Positions 17,185 to 27,431 of a stretch of DNA of 64,000 nucleotides are shown here, piece by piece. Location of the stretch: the NCBI RefSeq assembly GCF_003952505.1, contig NZ_CP034450.1, positions 372,001 to 436,000 of the forward strand. Direction: 5' to 3'. Under the pieces are notes generated by a model, which saw nothing but the letters and a program-made list of their open reading frames with translations, ran no database searches and had not been told where the DNA came from. The position numbers and the translations under genes were made by a program. The stretch is from Mesorhizobium sp. M4B.F.Ca.ET.058.02.1.1 (GTDB lineage Bacteria > Pseudomonadota > Alphaproteobacteria > Rhizobiales > Rhizobiaceae). Positions within the stretch are counted from its first letter, which is position 1; every line of letters starts with the position of its first letter.

Positions 17185-17784
17185 ATGAGCGCTGATTTCT
17201 CCGAACGCCGCGTCAAGATGGTCGATGGCCAGGTCCGCACCACCGACGTGACCAGCGCGCCGCTGATCGAGGCCATGCTGTCGGTGCCGCGTGAGGCCTT
17301 TGTCGGCGACGGACAGCGCGATCTAGCCTATATCGATGAGGACATCCGCATTTCCAGCGGCGCCAACGGCAGCGGCGCGCGCTATCTGATGGAACCGTCT
17401 CCCCTCGCCAAGCTCCTGCAACTGGCTGAGATCGGCGCCGGTGATTCGGTGCTGGATGTCGGTTGCGGCACCGGCTATTCGGCGGCTCTTCTGTCGAGGC
17501 TGGCCCGCTCTGTCGTTGCACTGGAAAGCGATTCGGTGCTGGCGGACGGCGCTCGATCGGCGCTCGCGGCGCTGGCCTGCGACAATGTGACAGTGATCAC
17601 CGGGCCGCTCCCGCAGGGTCATGCCTCCAAGGCGCCCTACGACGTCATCTTCATCGGCGGAAGCGTCGAGGAAGTGCCGGCCGCTTTGCTCGACCAGCTT
17701 GCGGAGGAGGGCCGACTCGTTGCCGTGGAAGGTCAGGGCAATTCCGGCGTGGCCCGGCTGTTTTTCAAGGCAGGGGGGTTGTAA
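17185..17784 (+). CDS. pcm: Protein-L-isoaspartate methyltransferase paralogue, 3' end frameshifted
   Basis: From ATG 17185 (MSADFSERRVKMVDGQVR) the frame encodes a PCMT with RYLMEPSPLAKLLQL and the SAM-binding VLDVGCGTGYSAALL. It stops at 17782-17784, right after a run of six G (17773-17778). One extra G would restore a frame that reads on to 17858 as GGVVTGRRAFNAAIKPLPGF and ends in FEF, the normal C-terminus of rhizobial homologues. So the annotated stop is caused by a one-base deletion, or by a sequencing error in the homopolymer. The family repairs isoaspartyl residues in damaged proteins, and a second intact pcm lies at 43940. tRNA-Cys is just upstream and tolC downstream. Confidence 0.85.
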   Translation: MSADFSERRVKMVDGQVRTTDVTSAPLIEAMLSVPREAFVGDGQRDLAYIDEDIRISSGANGSGARYLMEPSPLAKLLQLAEIGAGDSVLDVGCGTGYSAALLSRLARSVVALESDSVLADGARSALAALACDNVTVITGPLPQGHASKAPYDVIFIGGSVEEVPAALLDQLAEEGRLVAVEGQGNSGVARLFFKAGGL

Positions 17785-18041
17785 CGGGAAGACGGGCATT
17801 CAATGCGGCAATAAAGCCACTACCCGGATTTGAACGTACCCACGCATTTGAATTCTGAGCGGTTTTGCCTTGCAGTGAAGGCGCTGTCGTGATCGCTTGT
17901 GTTTGAACAATCGTTGCTGATCGCATAAACCGGGCATTTCGGGGCAGTCAGCGGGGGAACGATAGAAGCGCGGCGCCGGCTGTTCAGAGATGAGTGGCTG
18001 TCGTGGCGCGGTTCCCATGCAAAACGAATGAGGGATATTAC

Positions 18042-19430
18042 GTGCCGTCCGTAAGCAAGACTGTTCTAGCCGCCTTCCTGGCCTCCGCGACCACCCTTTC
18101 GCCGCTGGCCGCCTCCGCGGAAAGCATCACCGGAGCGCTCGCAAAGGCCTACCAGAACAATTCCACACTGAATTCCGCCCGGGCCGGGGTGCGGGTCACC
18201 GACGAGGGCGTGGCCATCGCCAAGTCCGGCTGGCGCCCGACCGTCACCGGTTCCGGCAGCATCGACTACTCGAGCAGCCATCTCAACGGCACGAACCAGA
18301 GCGTGCGGCTGACCACCGGCAATTTCGGCGTCCAGATCGACCAGACGCTGTTCGACGGCTTTCAGACCAAGAACAATGTCGCGGCCGCGGAAGCCCAGGT
18401 GAGGGCCTCGGTCGAAAGTCTGCGCAACACCGAGGAGAACATCCTGTTCAACGCGGCGAGCGCCTATATGGACGTGATTCGCGACCGCCAGGTCGCTGTG
18501 CTCACCGAACAGAATCTGCAGTTCCTGACCGAGCAGGCGCGCGCCGCGCGTTCGCGATTCGAGGTCGGCGAGGGCACAAGAACCGACGTCGCCCAGGCTG
18601 ATGCCTCGCGCTCGACGGCGGTGGCGCAGCTCAGCGCCGCCCGCGCCCAGGCGCTGGCCAGCGCGGCGACCTATCACCAGATCGTTGGCGACGAGCCCGG
18701 CAAGCTCAAGGCCGCGGCGCCGCTGGCCAAGCTGTTGCCGTCCAGCCTCGACGGCGCGATCGCGATTGCCGCCACCGAACATCCCGCCATCCTCGCGACG
18801 GAGCATCTGGTCGATGCCGCGGCATTCTCGGTCAAATCCCAGGAGGGCGCGCTGCTGCCGCAGCTTTCCGCCAATGCCGGTGTTTCCAGCGCTTACCGCA
18901 ACACCGTTCCCGGCGTGCTGAGCACGTCCGACGGCACGACGAATTCGGCCAGCATCGGCGCGACGCTGACCATTCCGATCTATTCGGGCGGCCGTACCTC
19001 GGCGCTGGTGCGCCAGAGGAAAGAATCGCTGAGCCAGGCCCGGATCGAGGTCGATGTCAGCCGCGACACCGTGCGCCAGGCGGTGACGTCGGCCTGGACG
19101 CAATACACCGCCGCGCAGCAAAGCGTCGCCGCCAACAGGCAAGTCATCGCCGCCGCGCAACTGGCGCTCAACGGCGTCATCGAGGAGCGCAATGTCGGCC
19201 AGCGCACCACGCTCGACGTGTTGAACGCGCAGAACGCCGTCATCAGCGCCAAGATCAACCTTGCCAGTTCCGAGCGCGACGTGGTGGTGGCGAGCTATGC
19301 CATCCTGTCCGCGATCGGTCGCCTTTCGGTCGATCGTCTCGCCCTGAACGTGACGAAGTACAAGCCCGAAGAGCACTACAAGGCCGTCAAGGACAAGTGG
19401 TACGGGCTGCGCACGCCGGACGGCCGCTGA
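18042..19430 (+). CDS. tolC: TolC-family outer-membrane efflux channel
   Basis: GTG at 18042 follows GAGGG by seven bases and opens a 462-residue protein. Residues 1-25 are a signal peptide ending SPLAASA. Two repeats of the outer membrane efflux fold follow, each with long helical segments. IDQTLFDGFQTKNNV and LTIPIYSGGRTSALV are the paired beta-strand signatures, and RTDVAQADASR and QRTTLDVLNAQNA are the helix motifs. It forms the trimeric exit duct for type I secretion and RND or MFS efflux, and in rhizobia for exopolysaccharide-modifying enzymes and adhesins. No inner-membrane partner is adjacent, as is usual for tolC. Confidence 0.93.
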   Translation: MPSVSKTVLAAFLASATTLSPLAASAESITGALAKAYQNNSTLNSARAGVRVTDEGVAIAKSGWRPTVTGSGSIDYSSSHLNGTNQSVRLTTGNFGVQIDQTLFDGFQTKNNVAAAEAQVRASVESLRNTEENILFNAASAYMDVIRDRQVAVLTEQNLQFLTEQARAARSRFEVGEGTRTDVAQADASRSTAVAQLSAARAQALASAATYHQIVGDEPGKLKAAAPLAKLLPSSLDGAIAIAATEHPAILATEHLVDAAAFSVKSQEGALLPQLSANAGVSSAYRNTVPGVLSTSDGTTNSASIGATLTIPIYSGGRTSALVRQRKESLSQARIEVDVSRDTVRQAVTSAWTQYTAAQQSVAANRQVIAAAQLALNGVIEERNVGQRTTLDVLNAQNAVISAKINLASSERDVVVASYAILSAIGRLSVDRLALNVTKYKPEEHYKAVKDKWYGLRTPDGR

Positions 19431-19454
19431 CCGCTGCGTGTTGCCAGGTTCAAG

Positions 19455-19490
19455 AGCGCCGCGCGTCCGGGGATGCGCGGCGCTTTTGCT
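19455..19490 (+). terminator. Terminator after tolC
   Basis: The perfect 10-base stem AGCGCCGCGC / GCGCGGCGCT is followed by TTTGCTTT, 24 bases after the tolC stop. Confidence 0.8.
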
Positions 19491-19696
19491 TTAGGCGGCT
19501 GTCCCAATGTCGCAGCGACCAGCTCCAGCCGTAGATGCGCTGATCGGCCTGTGTCGCCTAATCTGTTGAAATCCCACATCTCCCCAGATTGGGGATTCTC
19601 GGACGACGATCCGTCGGTTACCCTGTCGCCATGATTCGAATCCGGCCTTGCCGGAGCGGAAATCTGGAATGAGTCACAAGGGCGGCGGATGTGACA

Positions 19697-20521
19697 ATGG
19701 CGACGGCAAGCAGCGCGCAGCGCGAACCCTCCATGGAAGAGATACTGGCTTCCATCCGGAGGATCATTGAGGACAGCGACACCGGCCGCAAACAGGCGGG
19801 GGACGCGAACGAATTGCGCCAGGATCTCCAGCCCGCGCCGACCGCCGCGCCGGCAAATGACGTGGATGCCTTCCGCGCCGAGCTCAATGCGGAGGTCCGC
19901 AAGCCCGCCTCCCTGGCCGAGGTTCAGGCACAGCTGGCGGCAGAGCCGACCGCCGCCCGCGTGGAAACGCCATCGCGCACGGATGCGGCCGCGGCCGTTG
20001 CGGCCAAGGCGCCGGTGACACTCGCGGAGGTGAGTGCAAGGATCGCCGCCGAACCGGCACTGGCTCAGCCGGCGGGATTTGCGGAAACCAGCGACACGAT
20101 CGTCGCCGACTGGCAGCGCGAGATCGCCGCTGTCGGTGAAACGGCGAAGGCGGGTGCCGCGAGGCCGGAAAGGGTCGAGCCGAGCGCCCCGGATGTTGTG
20201 CCGGACGTTGCGATTGCCGAGGACGAGCTGGCGGATGAGGCCGCCTATGAACCGGCTGTTTCGCGCGTCGCTGCGGCGCCACCGCCCGAGGCGCCGCCCG
20301 CCCGCACGGCGATCCTTTCCGAGCATGTCGGCCGCCAGGTCGCCGCTGCCTTTGGCGAGCTTTCCGATGCCTTCGCCAGCCGCAGCAAGAAGACCTTCGA
20401 CGAGATGGCCGAGGACATGCTGCGGCCGATGCTGCAGGATTGGCTGGACAACAACCTGCCGACGCTGGTCGAGCGCCTGGTACGCGAGGAAATCGAGCGC
20501 GTGGCGCGCGGCGCGCAATAG
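19697..20521 (+). CDS. popZ: PopZ-like polar organising protein (DUF2497)
   Basis: A 274-residue protein starting at ATG 19697 (a GTG two codons earlier is also open). It has the three-part layout of PopZ. The N-terminal helix EPSMEEILASIRRIIEDSD is followed by a long Pro/Ala/Glu-rich disordered linker (about residues 30-200). The C-terminal oligomerisation module is LRPMLQDWLDNNLPTLVERL plus VREEIERVAR. PopZ forms a polymeric matrix at the cell pole that anchors chromosome centromeres through ParB and recruits cell-cycle regulators. In polar-growing rhizobia it marks the growing pole. It sits between tolC and valS and has its own strong terminator. Confidence 0.9.
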   Translation: MATASSAQREPSMEEILASIRRIIEDSDTGRKQAGDANELRQDLQPAPTAAPANDVDAFRAELNAEVRKPASLAEVQAQLAAEPTAARVETPSRTDAAAAVAAKAPVTLAEVSARIAAEPALAQPAGFAETSDTIVADWQREIAAVGETAKAGAARPERVEPSAPDVVPDVAIAEDELADEAAYEPAVSRVAAAPPPEAPPARTAILSEHVGRQVAAAFGELSDAFASRSKKTFDEMAEDMLRPMLQDWLDNNLPTLVERLVREEIERVARGAQ

Positions 20522-20547
20522 TTCCGTCGATAAGGTCAAACAAATGA

Positions 20548-20575
20548 AAGCGCCGCCTCAGGCGGCGCTTTTTTT
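20548..20575 (+). terminator. Terminator after popZ
   Basis: The perfect 10-bp stem AAGCGCCGCC / GGCGGCGCTT with a three-base loop is followed by TTTTT, giving a seven-T run in all. Confidence 0.92.
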
Positions 20576-20601
20576 GGCCGTGGCTCGGTCGGCTGACCTG
20601 G

Positions 20602-20880
20602 ATGGCCAGGATCAGCGGTCAAGGACCGGCCCTTCAAAGCCATATACCGCCGTTATTCTCGGCTGATGCGCCGACGACTGACTTACAGCTATCGACTGCG
20701 GGCAACCCGGCCGCCGATCGCTATCGTGACCTGACGGGGGTTACAATTCACCATACTTTCTGGCACTTGCATGTCCGCCGCTCCGACTACGGCCCCGACT
20801 GTCAGGCATGTGGAAAGCCGTACCGCACATCAAGGGCAAAGTTCTGCGCCGAATGCGGGCATGGCCTGGCGTTGAAATGA
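20602..20880 (+). CDS. Possible small zinc-ribbon protein, start uncertain
   Basis: The C-terminal 35 residues read as a classic zinc ribbon: [20 protein letters not shown] has two CxxC pairs with correct spacing, and the frame ends shortly after with GHGLALK. The upstream part of the open frame is not protein-like, and no good ribosome site is seen before 20602. A shorter product from TTG 20767, of about 37 residues, is possible. The frame lies in the 474-base gap between popZ and valS. Ribbon proteins of this size often act as adaptors or RNA-binding accessories, but no function can be assigned. Confidence 0.4.
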   Translation: MARISGQGPALQSHIPPLFSADAPTTDLQLSTAGNPAADRYRDLTGVTIHHTFWHLHVRRSDYGPDCQACGKPYRTSRAKFCAECGHGLALK

Positions 20881-20995
20881 CCGGGGCGAAGCCTATTTGC
20901 CGCTGAAGGATCAAGGCAGCCCTGCGGTTGACTTGGCCAAAACCTTCCGATTTACACCGGGTCAGCAAACTCCCGACAGCGCGGACCGTTTTCCC

Positions 20996-23779
20996 ATGCT
21001 CGAAAAAACCTACGACGCCAAAACCGTCGAGCCGAAGATCGCCAAAATCTGGGAAGTGGCCGATGCCTTCCGCGCCGGTGCCGGCGCGGAGGAGGGGGCG
21101 GAGGCCTTCACCATCGTTATCCCGCCGCCGAACGTCACCGGCTCGCTGCATATGGGCCATGCGCTCAACAACACGCTGCAGGACATTTTGGTGCGCTTCG
21201 AGCGCATGCGCGGCAAGAACGTGCTGTGGCAGCCTGGCATGGACCATGCCGGCATCGCCACGCAAATGGTGGTCGAGCGCCAGCTGATGGAAAAGCAGAT
21301 CCATCGCCGCGACCTGGCTCGCGAGGAGTTCATCGAGAAGGTCTGGGAGTGGAAGGCCGAATCCGGCGGTGCGATCTTCAACCAGCTGAAGCGGCTCGGC
21401 GCCTCGGCCGATTGGTCGCGCGAACGCTTCACCATGGACGAGGGCCTGTCCAGGGCGGTTCTGGAAGTGTTCGTGACGCTCTACAAGGAAGGGCTGATCT
21501 ACAAGGACAAGCGCCTTGTGAACTGGGACCCGAAGCTGCTCACCGCGATCTCCGATCTCGAAGTCGAGCAGCATGAGGTCAACGGCAATCTCTGGCATTT
21601 CCGCTATCCGGTCGAGGGCGCGGCGTTCGACCCGGAAGACCCCAGGACGTTCATCACGGTCGCGACGACGCGTCCCGAGACGATGCTTGGCGATACGGCG
21701 GTGGCGGTGCACCCGGACGACGAGCGCTTCCGGCACCTGGTCGGCAAGAACGTCATCCTGCCGATCGTCGGCCGCAGGATTCCCGTCGTGGCGGACGAAT
21801 ATTCCGATCCGGAAAAGGGCTCGGGCGCGGTCAAGATCACGCCGGCGCACGACTTCAACGACTTCGAGGTGGGCAAGCGCCACAAGCTGCCGGCGATCAA
21901 CATCCTCACCGTCGAGGCGGCGATCAACCTCAAGGACAATGAGGATTTCCTGGCCGGTCTCGAGGGGACGCCAGAACGCCAGGCCGTATGGGACGAACTC
22001 AACGGCCTCGACCGTTTCGTCGCGCGCAAGAAGATCGTCGAGCTGATGGAGGCCGGTGGCTTCCTCGACAAGATCGAGCCGCACCGCCACACCGTGCCGC
22101 ATGGCGACCGCGGTGGCGTGCCGATCGAGCCGTTCCTGACCGACCAGTGGTATGTCAACGCGGCCGAGCTGGCGAAGCCCGCGATCGCCTCGGTTCGCGA
22201 GGGCCGTACCAATTTCGTGCCGAAGAATTGGGAAAAGACCTATTACGACTGGATGGAGAACATCCAGCCCTGGTGCATCTCGCGCCAGCTGTGGTGGGGC
22301 CATCAGATCCCGGCCTGGTACGGGCCGGATGGACGCGTCTTTGTCGAGAAGACCGAGGAAGAGGCGCTCGCCGCGGCGATCGAATACTATCTGGCGCTGG
22401 AGGGGCCGTGGAAGGCCTGGGTCGAGGACAAGCTCGAGAATTTCAAGCCGGGCGAGATCCTGACCCGCGACGAGGACGTGCTGGACACCTGGTTCTCTTC
22501 CGCGCTTTGGCCGTTCTCGACGCTGGGCTGGCCGGACCAGACGCCGGAGCTCAAGACCTACTATCAGACCGACGTTCTGGTCACCGGCTTCGACATCATC
22601 TTCTTCTGGGTCGCCCGCATGATGATGATGGGCCTGCATTTCATGGACGAGGAGCCGTTCCACACGGTCTATGTCCATGCGCTGGTGCGCGACAAGAACG
22701 GGCAGAAGATGTCGAAGTCGAAAGGCAACGTCATCGATCCGCTCGAGCTCATCGACGAATACGGCGCCGACGCGCTGCGCTTCACGCTTGCGGTGATGGC
22801 CGCGCAGGGGCGCGATGTGAAGCTCGATCCGGCGCGCATCGCCGGCTACCGCAATTTCGGCACCAAGCTCTGGAACGCGACACGCTTCGCCGAGATGAAC
22901 GAGGTGGCGCGCAACGACGATTTCCGGCTGAACGACGCCAAGCTCGCGGTCAACCGCTGGATCCTCACCGAGCTGACGCGGGCGGCGCGTGAAATCACCG
23001 ACGGCATTTCCTCATACCGCTTCAACGACGCGGCGGGTGCCGCCTACCGGTTCGTCTGGAATCTGTTCTGCGACTGGTACCTGGAACTCCTGAAGCCTGT
23101 ATTCATGGGCACGGACGAGGCGGCCAAGGCTGAGAGCCGAGCTTGCGTCGCCTTCGTGCTCGACGAGATCTACAAGCTGTTGCATCCGATGATGCCGTTC
23201 ATGACCGAGGAGTTGTGGGCGCAGACCGCCGGCGAGGGCCAGGAGCGCGCTTCGCTGCTTTGCCACGCCGCCTGGCCGTCGCCGGACTTCGAGGACGCGG
23301 ACGCGGCCGCCGACATCAACTGGCTGGTCGATCTCGTCTCCGGCATCCGCTCGGTGCGCTCGGAAATGAACGTGCCGCCGGCGGCGATCGCGCCGCTGAT
23401 GGTGATCGGCGCCAACACGCTGACGCAAGAGCGGCTGGAGCGCCACGCCCAGGCCATCAAGCGGCTGGCGCGCGTCGGCGACATCGCGCTGGTCGACGCG
23501 CCGCCGAAGGGCTCGGCGCAGATGGTGCTCAACGAGGCGACGGTGTGCCTGCCGCTCGGCAGCCTGATCGACCTCGCGGCGGAAGCGGCGCGGCTGCAGA
23601 AGGAACTGGCCAAGGTGACCGAGGAGATCGCCCGCCTGCACAAGAAGCTGTCGAACGAGAAATTCGTCGCCAACGCGCCGGAAGAAGTGGTCGAGGCCGA
23701 GCGTGAAAAACTCGACGAATACCGCGAGGCGCAAGAGAAGCTTTCGGTGGCGTTGACCCGGGTGCGCGACGCCGGCTGA
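20996..23779 (+). CDS. valS: Valyl-tRNA synthetase
   Basis: A class I synthetase of 927 residues from ATG 20996 ([19 protein letters not shown]); the open frame extends 33 codons upstream but without homology-like content. The HIGH-type motif is [15 protein letters not shown] near residue 45, and the KMSKS loop is [12 protein letters not shown] near 575. A large editing domain containing [17 protein letters not shown] lies between them. The anticodon-binding helical domain and a C-terminal coiled arm ([18 protein letters not shown]) complete it. It charges tRNA-Val in the cytosol and edits mischarged Thr. Confidence 0.97.
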   Translation: MLEKTYDAKTVEPKIAKIWEVADAFRAGAGAEEGAEAFTIVIPPPNVTGSLHMGHALNNTLQDILVRFERMRGKNVLWQPGMDHAGIATQMVVERQLMEKQIHRRDLAREEFIEKVWEWKAESGGAIFNQLKRLGASADWSRERFTMDEGLSRAVLEVFVTLYKEGLIYKDKRLVNWDPKLLTAISDLEVEQHEVNGNLWHFRYPVEGAAFDPEDPRTFITVATTRPETMLGDTAVAVHPDDERFRHLVGKNVILPIVGRRIPVVADEYSDPEKGSGAVKITPAHDFNDFEVGKRHKLPAINILTVEAAINLKDNEDFLAGLEGTPERQAVWDELNGLDRFVARKKIVELMEAGGFLDKIEPHRHTVPHGDRGGVPIEPFLTDQWYVNAAELAKPAIASVREGRTNFVPKNWEKTYYDWMENIQPWCISRQLWWGHQIPAWYGPDGRVFVEKTEEEALAAAIEYYLALEGPWKAWVEDKLENFKPGEILTRDEDVLDTWFSSALWPFSTLGWPDQTPELKTYYQTDVLVTGFDIIFFWVARMMMMGLHFMDEEPFHTVYVHALVRDKNGQKMSKSKGNVIDPLELIDEYGADALRFTLAVMAAQGRDVKLDPARIAGYRNFGTKLWNATRFAEMNEVARNDDFRLNDAKLAVNRWILTELTRAAREITDGISSYRFNDAAGAAYRFVWNLFCDWYLELLKPVFMGTDEAAKAESRACVAFVLDEIYKLLHPMMPFMTEELWAQTAGEGQERASLLCHAAWPSPDFEDADAAADINWLVDLVSGIRSVRSEMNVPPAAIAPLMVIGANTLTQERLERHAQAIKRLARVGDIALVDAPPKGSAQMVLNEATVCLPLGSLIDLAAEAARLQKELAKVTEEIARLHKKLSNEKFVANAPEEVVEAEREKLDEYREAQEKLSVALTRVRDAG

Positions 23780-24139
23780 AGTCAAGATTCGCCTCTACTA
23801 GCAGGCAGGTTTCCGGTAGGTTAATTGCCTCGAAAACGGCCATGCCGTTGCGTTAATTTTGACGTAAACGGAAAGTTTTAGCCCCATTGTTGCCATAATG
23901 TAACAATGGGGCCAAATAGCCCCGAAAGGCCTTGTTTTTGAGCTTTTTGTGACAGGTTTCACAGATTTTTTCCGCCGAGTTGCCCCGGCAAAGCCATTTT
24001 TCGGCTAGGCGGCGGCATAGGCCGATAGGCCCGAAAGGAAGCCGGCCAAGGTGTACATGTACGCCTCCTGAATTCATTGTTGCGCCGTTAACCCGAATTG
24101 GTTCTAGCTTGATCCACTAGTATTTCGGGGAGGATATCC
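23780..24139. other. Intergenic region with perfect 11-bp inverted repeat upstream of the FadL-like gene
   Basis: This 360-base stretch is AT-richer than its surroundings and should hold the promoter of the porin gene. GCCCCATTGTT (23881-23891) and AACAATGGGGC (23902-23912) form a perfect inverted repeat with a 10-base loop. There is no T-run after it, so it is more like an operator or an RNA hairpin than a terminator. The small minus-strand frame here (23853-24077) has no coding features. Confidence 0.5.
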
Positions 24140-25405
24140 ATGAACAATTTGCGTTTGAAAGCACTGCTGGGGGCGGGGTGCTTTTCGCTGGCCGCGATCG
24201 GTTCCGCGCATGCCGGCGGCCTGGAACGCGGCGGTTACGACATCGACCTGCTGTTCGATCCAGCGCAGGTCACCGGCGAGGCTTCCGCCACCTATGTGAT
24301 GCCGCAACGAGACCTGAAGAACGTGGTGGACATCGACCCGACAAATGGGCCGCTTAATTTGTTGGGCGCATCCAACTCCGCCCGCGATACCGAAAGCTAC
24401 TGGGTGCCAAGTGCCGGCATCAAGATCGGCATGGGCCCTGTCGATTGCCTCGGCGACTACGGCCAACCGATCGGAGCGTTCAGCAATCCCGGCGCCAATT
24501 GGGCCGGTGCGAACGGCAATATCATAACCAAGGTAAAGAGCGAAGCGCTGGGCGCAACCTGCTCGTACAAGATGGACCTTGGCAAAGGTCAGTTTCGGGT
24601 TCTTGGCGGCGTATTTCACGAGGATGTTTCGGGCTTCAAGGAGCAGTTGGTTGCTCCTCTCCCGGCATTCTTGGGCACGGGCGTAGGACGCCTCGATCTC
24701 GAGGGAGATGGCTGGGGATGGCGTGCCGGTGTCGCCTATGAGATTCCGGAAATCGCTCTGCGCGCCAGCCTGGTCTACAATTCGGCGGTGAAGCTCGACA
24801 ACCTCGCCGGAACGCTCGACCTGACCCAGGTTTCCAGCATCATCGATCCGACAAATCCGCTGCTAGGTACCGTAACCAATGTCTATGGCTCCTCTGAAGT
24901 GCCGGACTCGGTGGAACTGAAGCTGCAGTCTGGTATCGCGCCAGGATGGCTGGCCTTCGGCTCCATCAAGTGGATGAACTGGAGCCAATTGCAGAGCATT
25001 CCGTTCTGCCCGACTGCGACGAAGGGCGTGTTTGCCTGCACCACCACCAGCGTGGTTCGCGCGACGTCATTGGATCTGCTCTACAGGGACGGATGGACTG
25101 TCTCCGGCGGCATCGGCCACAAGTTCAACGATCAGTGGAGCGGTGCGGCAGTTCTTACCTGGGATCGTGGTACCACCACCGGCCTCAGCGCCCAGACCGA
25201 CACCTGGACCATCAGCGGCGGCGTGGCGTACACGCCGACCCAGAACATCGAGCTCCGTTTCGGTGGCGCGCTGGGCGTGCTCACCAGCGGGTCGATACAT
25301 CCTGTCGTCGGCAGCGACGGCGTCACCTACGGCACCGACTATACCGCCGACTTCGGCAACGACCTTGTTTCCGCCGTCTCCACCTCGTTTAAGGTGAAGT
25401 GGTAA
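24140..25405 (+). CDS. Outer-membrane transport protein, OmpP1/FadL family
   Basis: A 421-residue beta-barrel protein. The signal peptide [25 protein letters not shown] is cleaved before [15 protein letters not shown], the FadL-type N-terminal plug (usually NPA-containing; here a divergent variant). Amphipathic strands follow throughout, ending at FKVKW with the aromatic C-terminal residue needed for outer-membrane insertion. FadL homologues carry long-chain fatty acids and other hydrophobic compounds across the outer membrane. An AGGA-like site lies before the ATG. It is a single-gene unit with a strong terminator just downstream. Confidence 0.88.
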   Translation: MNNLRLKALLGAGCFSLAAIGSAHAGGLERGGYDIDLLFDPAQVTGEASATYVMPQRDLKNVVDIDPTNGPLNLLGASNSARDTESYWVPSAGIKIGMGPVDCLGDYGQPIGAFSNPGANWAGANGNIITKVKSEALGATCSYKMDLGKGQFRVLGGVFHEDVSGFKEQLVAPLPAFLGTGVGRLDLEGDGWGWRAGVAYEIPEIALRASLVYNSAVKLDNLAGTLDLTQVSSIIDPTNPLLGTVTNVYGSSEVPDSVELKLQSGIAPGWLAFGSIKWMNWSQLQSIPFCPTATKGVFACTTTSVVRATSLDLLYRDGWTVSGGIGHKFNDQWSGAAVLTWDRGTTTGLSAQTDTWTISGGVAYTPTQNIELRFGGALGVLTSGSIHPVVGSDGVTYGTDYTADFGNDLVSAVSTSFKVKW

Positions 25406-25423
25406 GCCCTTCAAACTGAACAC

Positions 25424-25451
25424 AAAAGGCCGGGCATTGCCCGGCCTTTTT
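25424..25451 (+). terminator. Terminator after the FadL-like gene
   Basis: The perfect 12-base stem AAAAGGCCGGGC / GCCCGGCCTTTT with loop ATT runs into TT. Confidence 0.92.
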
Positions 25452-25534
25452 CGTTGGTGCCGTCAGGCGTGCGGGCGTCGCCGTAGCCGCACCAATCTCG
25501 CCGCGGTGCAGATTCGCCGCACATCCCGCGCCCC

Positions 25535-25568
25535 TCACAATTGTGACGTTTTAGCAACACTTTATGAA
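25535..25568 (+). promoter_or_regulatory. Candidate promoter and palindromic operator upstream of ilvD-exoR
   Basis: The perfect 12-base palindrome TCACAATTGTGA (25535-25546) overlaps a possible -35 TTGTGA. It is followed after 16 bases by a -10-like TATGAA (25563-25568). The rest of the 301-base gap between the porin gene and ilvD, apart from the terminator, shows no gene or leader peptide. Confidence 0.4.
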
Positions 25569-25706
25569 CAACCCCAGCGCTACAGTTCCGGCCAGGGGGA
25601 TTGCCCATTTCCCGCCATAAACCCGGCGCACCTCGAAATGGTCTCGGGACACGCGCCAAAAGGCTCGGCGATGGGGCAGGCCGCACCGCCCGCGGCAAGG
25701 ACGAGT

Positions 25707-27431
25707 ATGGACGCCAGAGTTATCTCCAAGGCCAAGCTGCCCAGCCGCTACGTGACCGTGGGTCCGGCGCGCGCGCCGCATCGCTCGTACCTCTACGCCA
25801 TGGGATTGTCGGCGGCCGAGATCGCGCAGCCGCTGGTCGGCGTCGCCAGCTGCTGGAACGAGGCGGCACCCTGCAACATCTCGCTGATGCGTCAGGCGCA
25901 GGTGGTCAAGAAAGGCGTCGCCGCCGCCAACGGCACACCGCGCGAGTTCTGCACCATCACCGTCACCGACGGCATCGCCATGGGCCACCAGGGCATGAAA
26001 TCGTCGCTTGTGTCGCGCGAGGTGATCGCCGATTCCGTCGAGCTGACCATGCGCGGCCATTGCTACGACGCGCTGGTCGGTCTTGCCGGTTGCGACAAGT
26101 CGCTGCCCGGCATGATGATGGCCATGGTGCGCCTCAACGTGCCATCGATCTTCATCTATGGCGGCTCGATCCTTCCCGGCAGCTATCGCGGCCGGCAGAT
26201 CACCGTGCAAGACGTGTTCGAGGCGGTCGGCCAGCATTCGGTCGGCACGATCAGCGACGCCGAACTGCTCGAGATCGAACAGGCAGCCTGTCCGTCGGCC
26301 GGCTCGTGCGGCGCCCAGTTCACCGCCAACACGATGGCCACCGTCGCCGAGGCGATCGGCCTGGCGCTGCCCTATTCCTGCGGCGCGCCGGCACCCTACG
26401 AGATGCGCGACCGCTTCAACTACGCCTCCGGCGAAAAGGTTATGGAGCTGATCGCGAAGAACATCCGGCCACGCGACATCATCACGCTGAAGTCGCTGGA
26501 GAACGCCGCGACCGTCGTGTCCGCCACCGGCGGCTCGACCAATGCCGCGCTGCACCTGCCGGCGATCGCGCATGAGGCCGGGATCAAGTTCGACCTCTTC
26601 GACGTCGCCGCGATCTTCGAGAAGACACCTTACATCGCCGATCTCAAGCCCGGCGGCAAATATGTCGCCAAGGACATGTTCGAGGCCGGCGGCATTCCGC
26701 TGTTGATGAAGACACTGCTCGACCATGGTTACCTGCATGGCGATTGCATGACCGTGACCGGCCGTACTTTGGCCGAAAACATGCAGCATGTTGCCTGGAA
26801 TGACAGCCAGGATGTGGTCCGTCCCGCCAACCGGCCAATCACCAAGACAGGCGGTGTCGTGGGCCTGAAGGGCAACCTTGCCCCCGAAGGCGCGATCGTG
26901 AAGGTCGCGGGCATGTCGGAACTGAAATTCTCGGGTCCGGCGCGTTGCTTCGATTCGGAAGAGGAGTGCTTCGAAGCGGTCACGCAGCGCAACTACAAGG
27001 AAGGCGAGGTTCTCGTCATCCGCTACGAGGGTCCGCGCGGCGGTCCGGGCATGCGGGAAATGCTGTCGACGACGGCGGCTCTCTACGGTCAGGGCATGGG
27101 CGGCAAGGTGGCGCTGATCACCGACGGACGGTTCTCGGGCGCGACGCGCGGCTTCTGCATCGGCCATGTCGGGCCGGAGGCGGCTATCGGCGGTCCGATC
27201 GGGCTCATCAGGGACGGTGACGTGATCTCGATCGATGCGGTCAACGGCACGATCGAGGTGGCGCTGTCCGACGCCGAGCTGGCGGCGAGGAAGAAGACGT
27301 GGAAGGCGCGCAAGACCGACTATCAGTCGGGCGCGATCTGGAAATATGCGCAGACGGTCGGATCGGCCCGCGACGGCGCGGTGACCCACCCGGGCGGTGC
27401 GAAAGAAACACATTGCTATGCGGATATCTGA
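25707..27431 (+). CDS. ilvD: Dihydroxy-acid dehydratase
   Basis: A 574-residue IlvD/Edd-family dehydratase from ATG 25707, six bases after AAGGA. Iron-sulfur cysteines are visible in [24 protein letters not shown] and [16 protein letters not shown], and the C-terminal [22 protein letters not shown] is diagnostic. It converts 2,3-dihydroxy-3-methylbutanoate and its methylpentanoate homologue to the 2-oxo acids of valine and isoleucine synthesis. A related sugar-acid dehydratase activity is possible in this superfamily, but the sequence follows the short IlvD type. The 3' end overlaps exoR by 14 bases, so the two are coupled. Confidence 0.93.
   Translation: MDARVISKAKLPSRYVTVGPARAPHRSYLYAMGLSAAEIAQPLVGVASCWNEAAPCNISLMRQAQVVKKGVAAANGTPREFCTITVTDGIAMGHQGMKSSLVSREVIADSVELTMRGHCYDALVGLAGCDKSLPGMMMAMVRLNVPSIFIYGGSILPGSYRGRQITVQDVFEAVGQHSVGTISDAELLEIEQAACPSAGSCGAQFTANTMATVAEAIGLALPYSCGAPAPYEMRDRFNYASGEKVMELIAKNIRPRDIITLKSLENAATVVSATGGSTNAALHLPAIAHEAGIKFDLFDVAAIFEKTPYIADLKPGGKYVAKDMFEAGGIPLLMKTLLDHGYLHGDCMTVTGRTLAENMQHVAWNDSQDVVRPANRPITKTGGVVGLKGNLAPEGAIVKVAGMSELKFSGPARCFDSEEECFEAVTQRNYKEGEVLVIRYEGPRGGPGMREMLSTTAALYGQGMGGKVALITDGRFSGATRGFCIGHVGPEAAIGGPIGLIRDGDVISIDAVNGTIEVALSDAELAARKKTWKARKTDYQSGAIWKYAQTVGSARDGAVTHPGGAKETHCYADI

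Noticed and set aside
20741..22678. 645-codon open frame opposite valS
   Set aside because: It is the antisense shadow of a clear valS, caused by high GC. Its composition (rich in Arg, His, Asp, Gly) is not protein-like.
23853..24077. 74-codon minus-strand frame in the valS to porin gap
   Set aside because: It runs through the inverted repeat, has no ribosome site and shows no known motif apart from a chance CETC.
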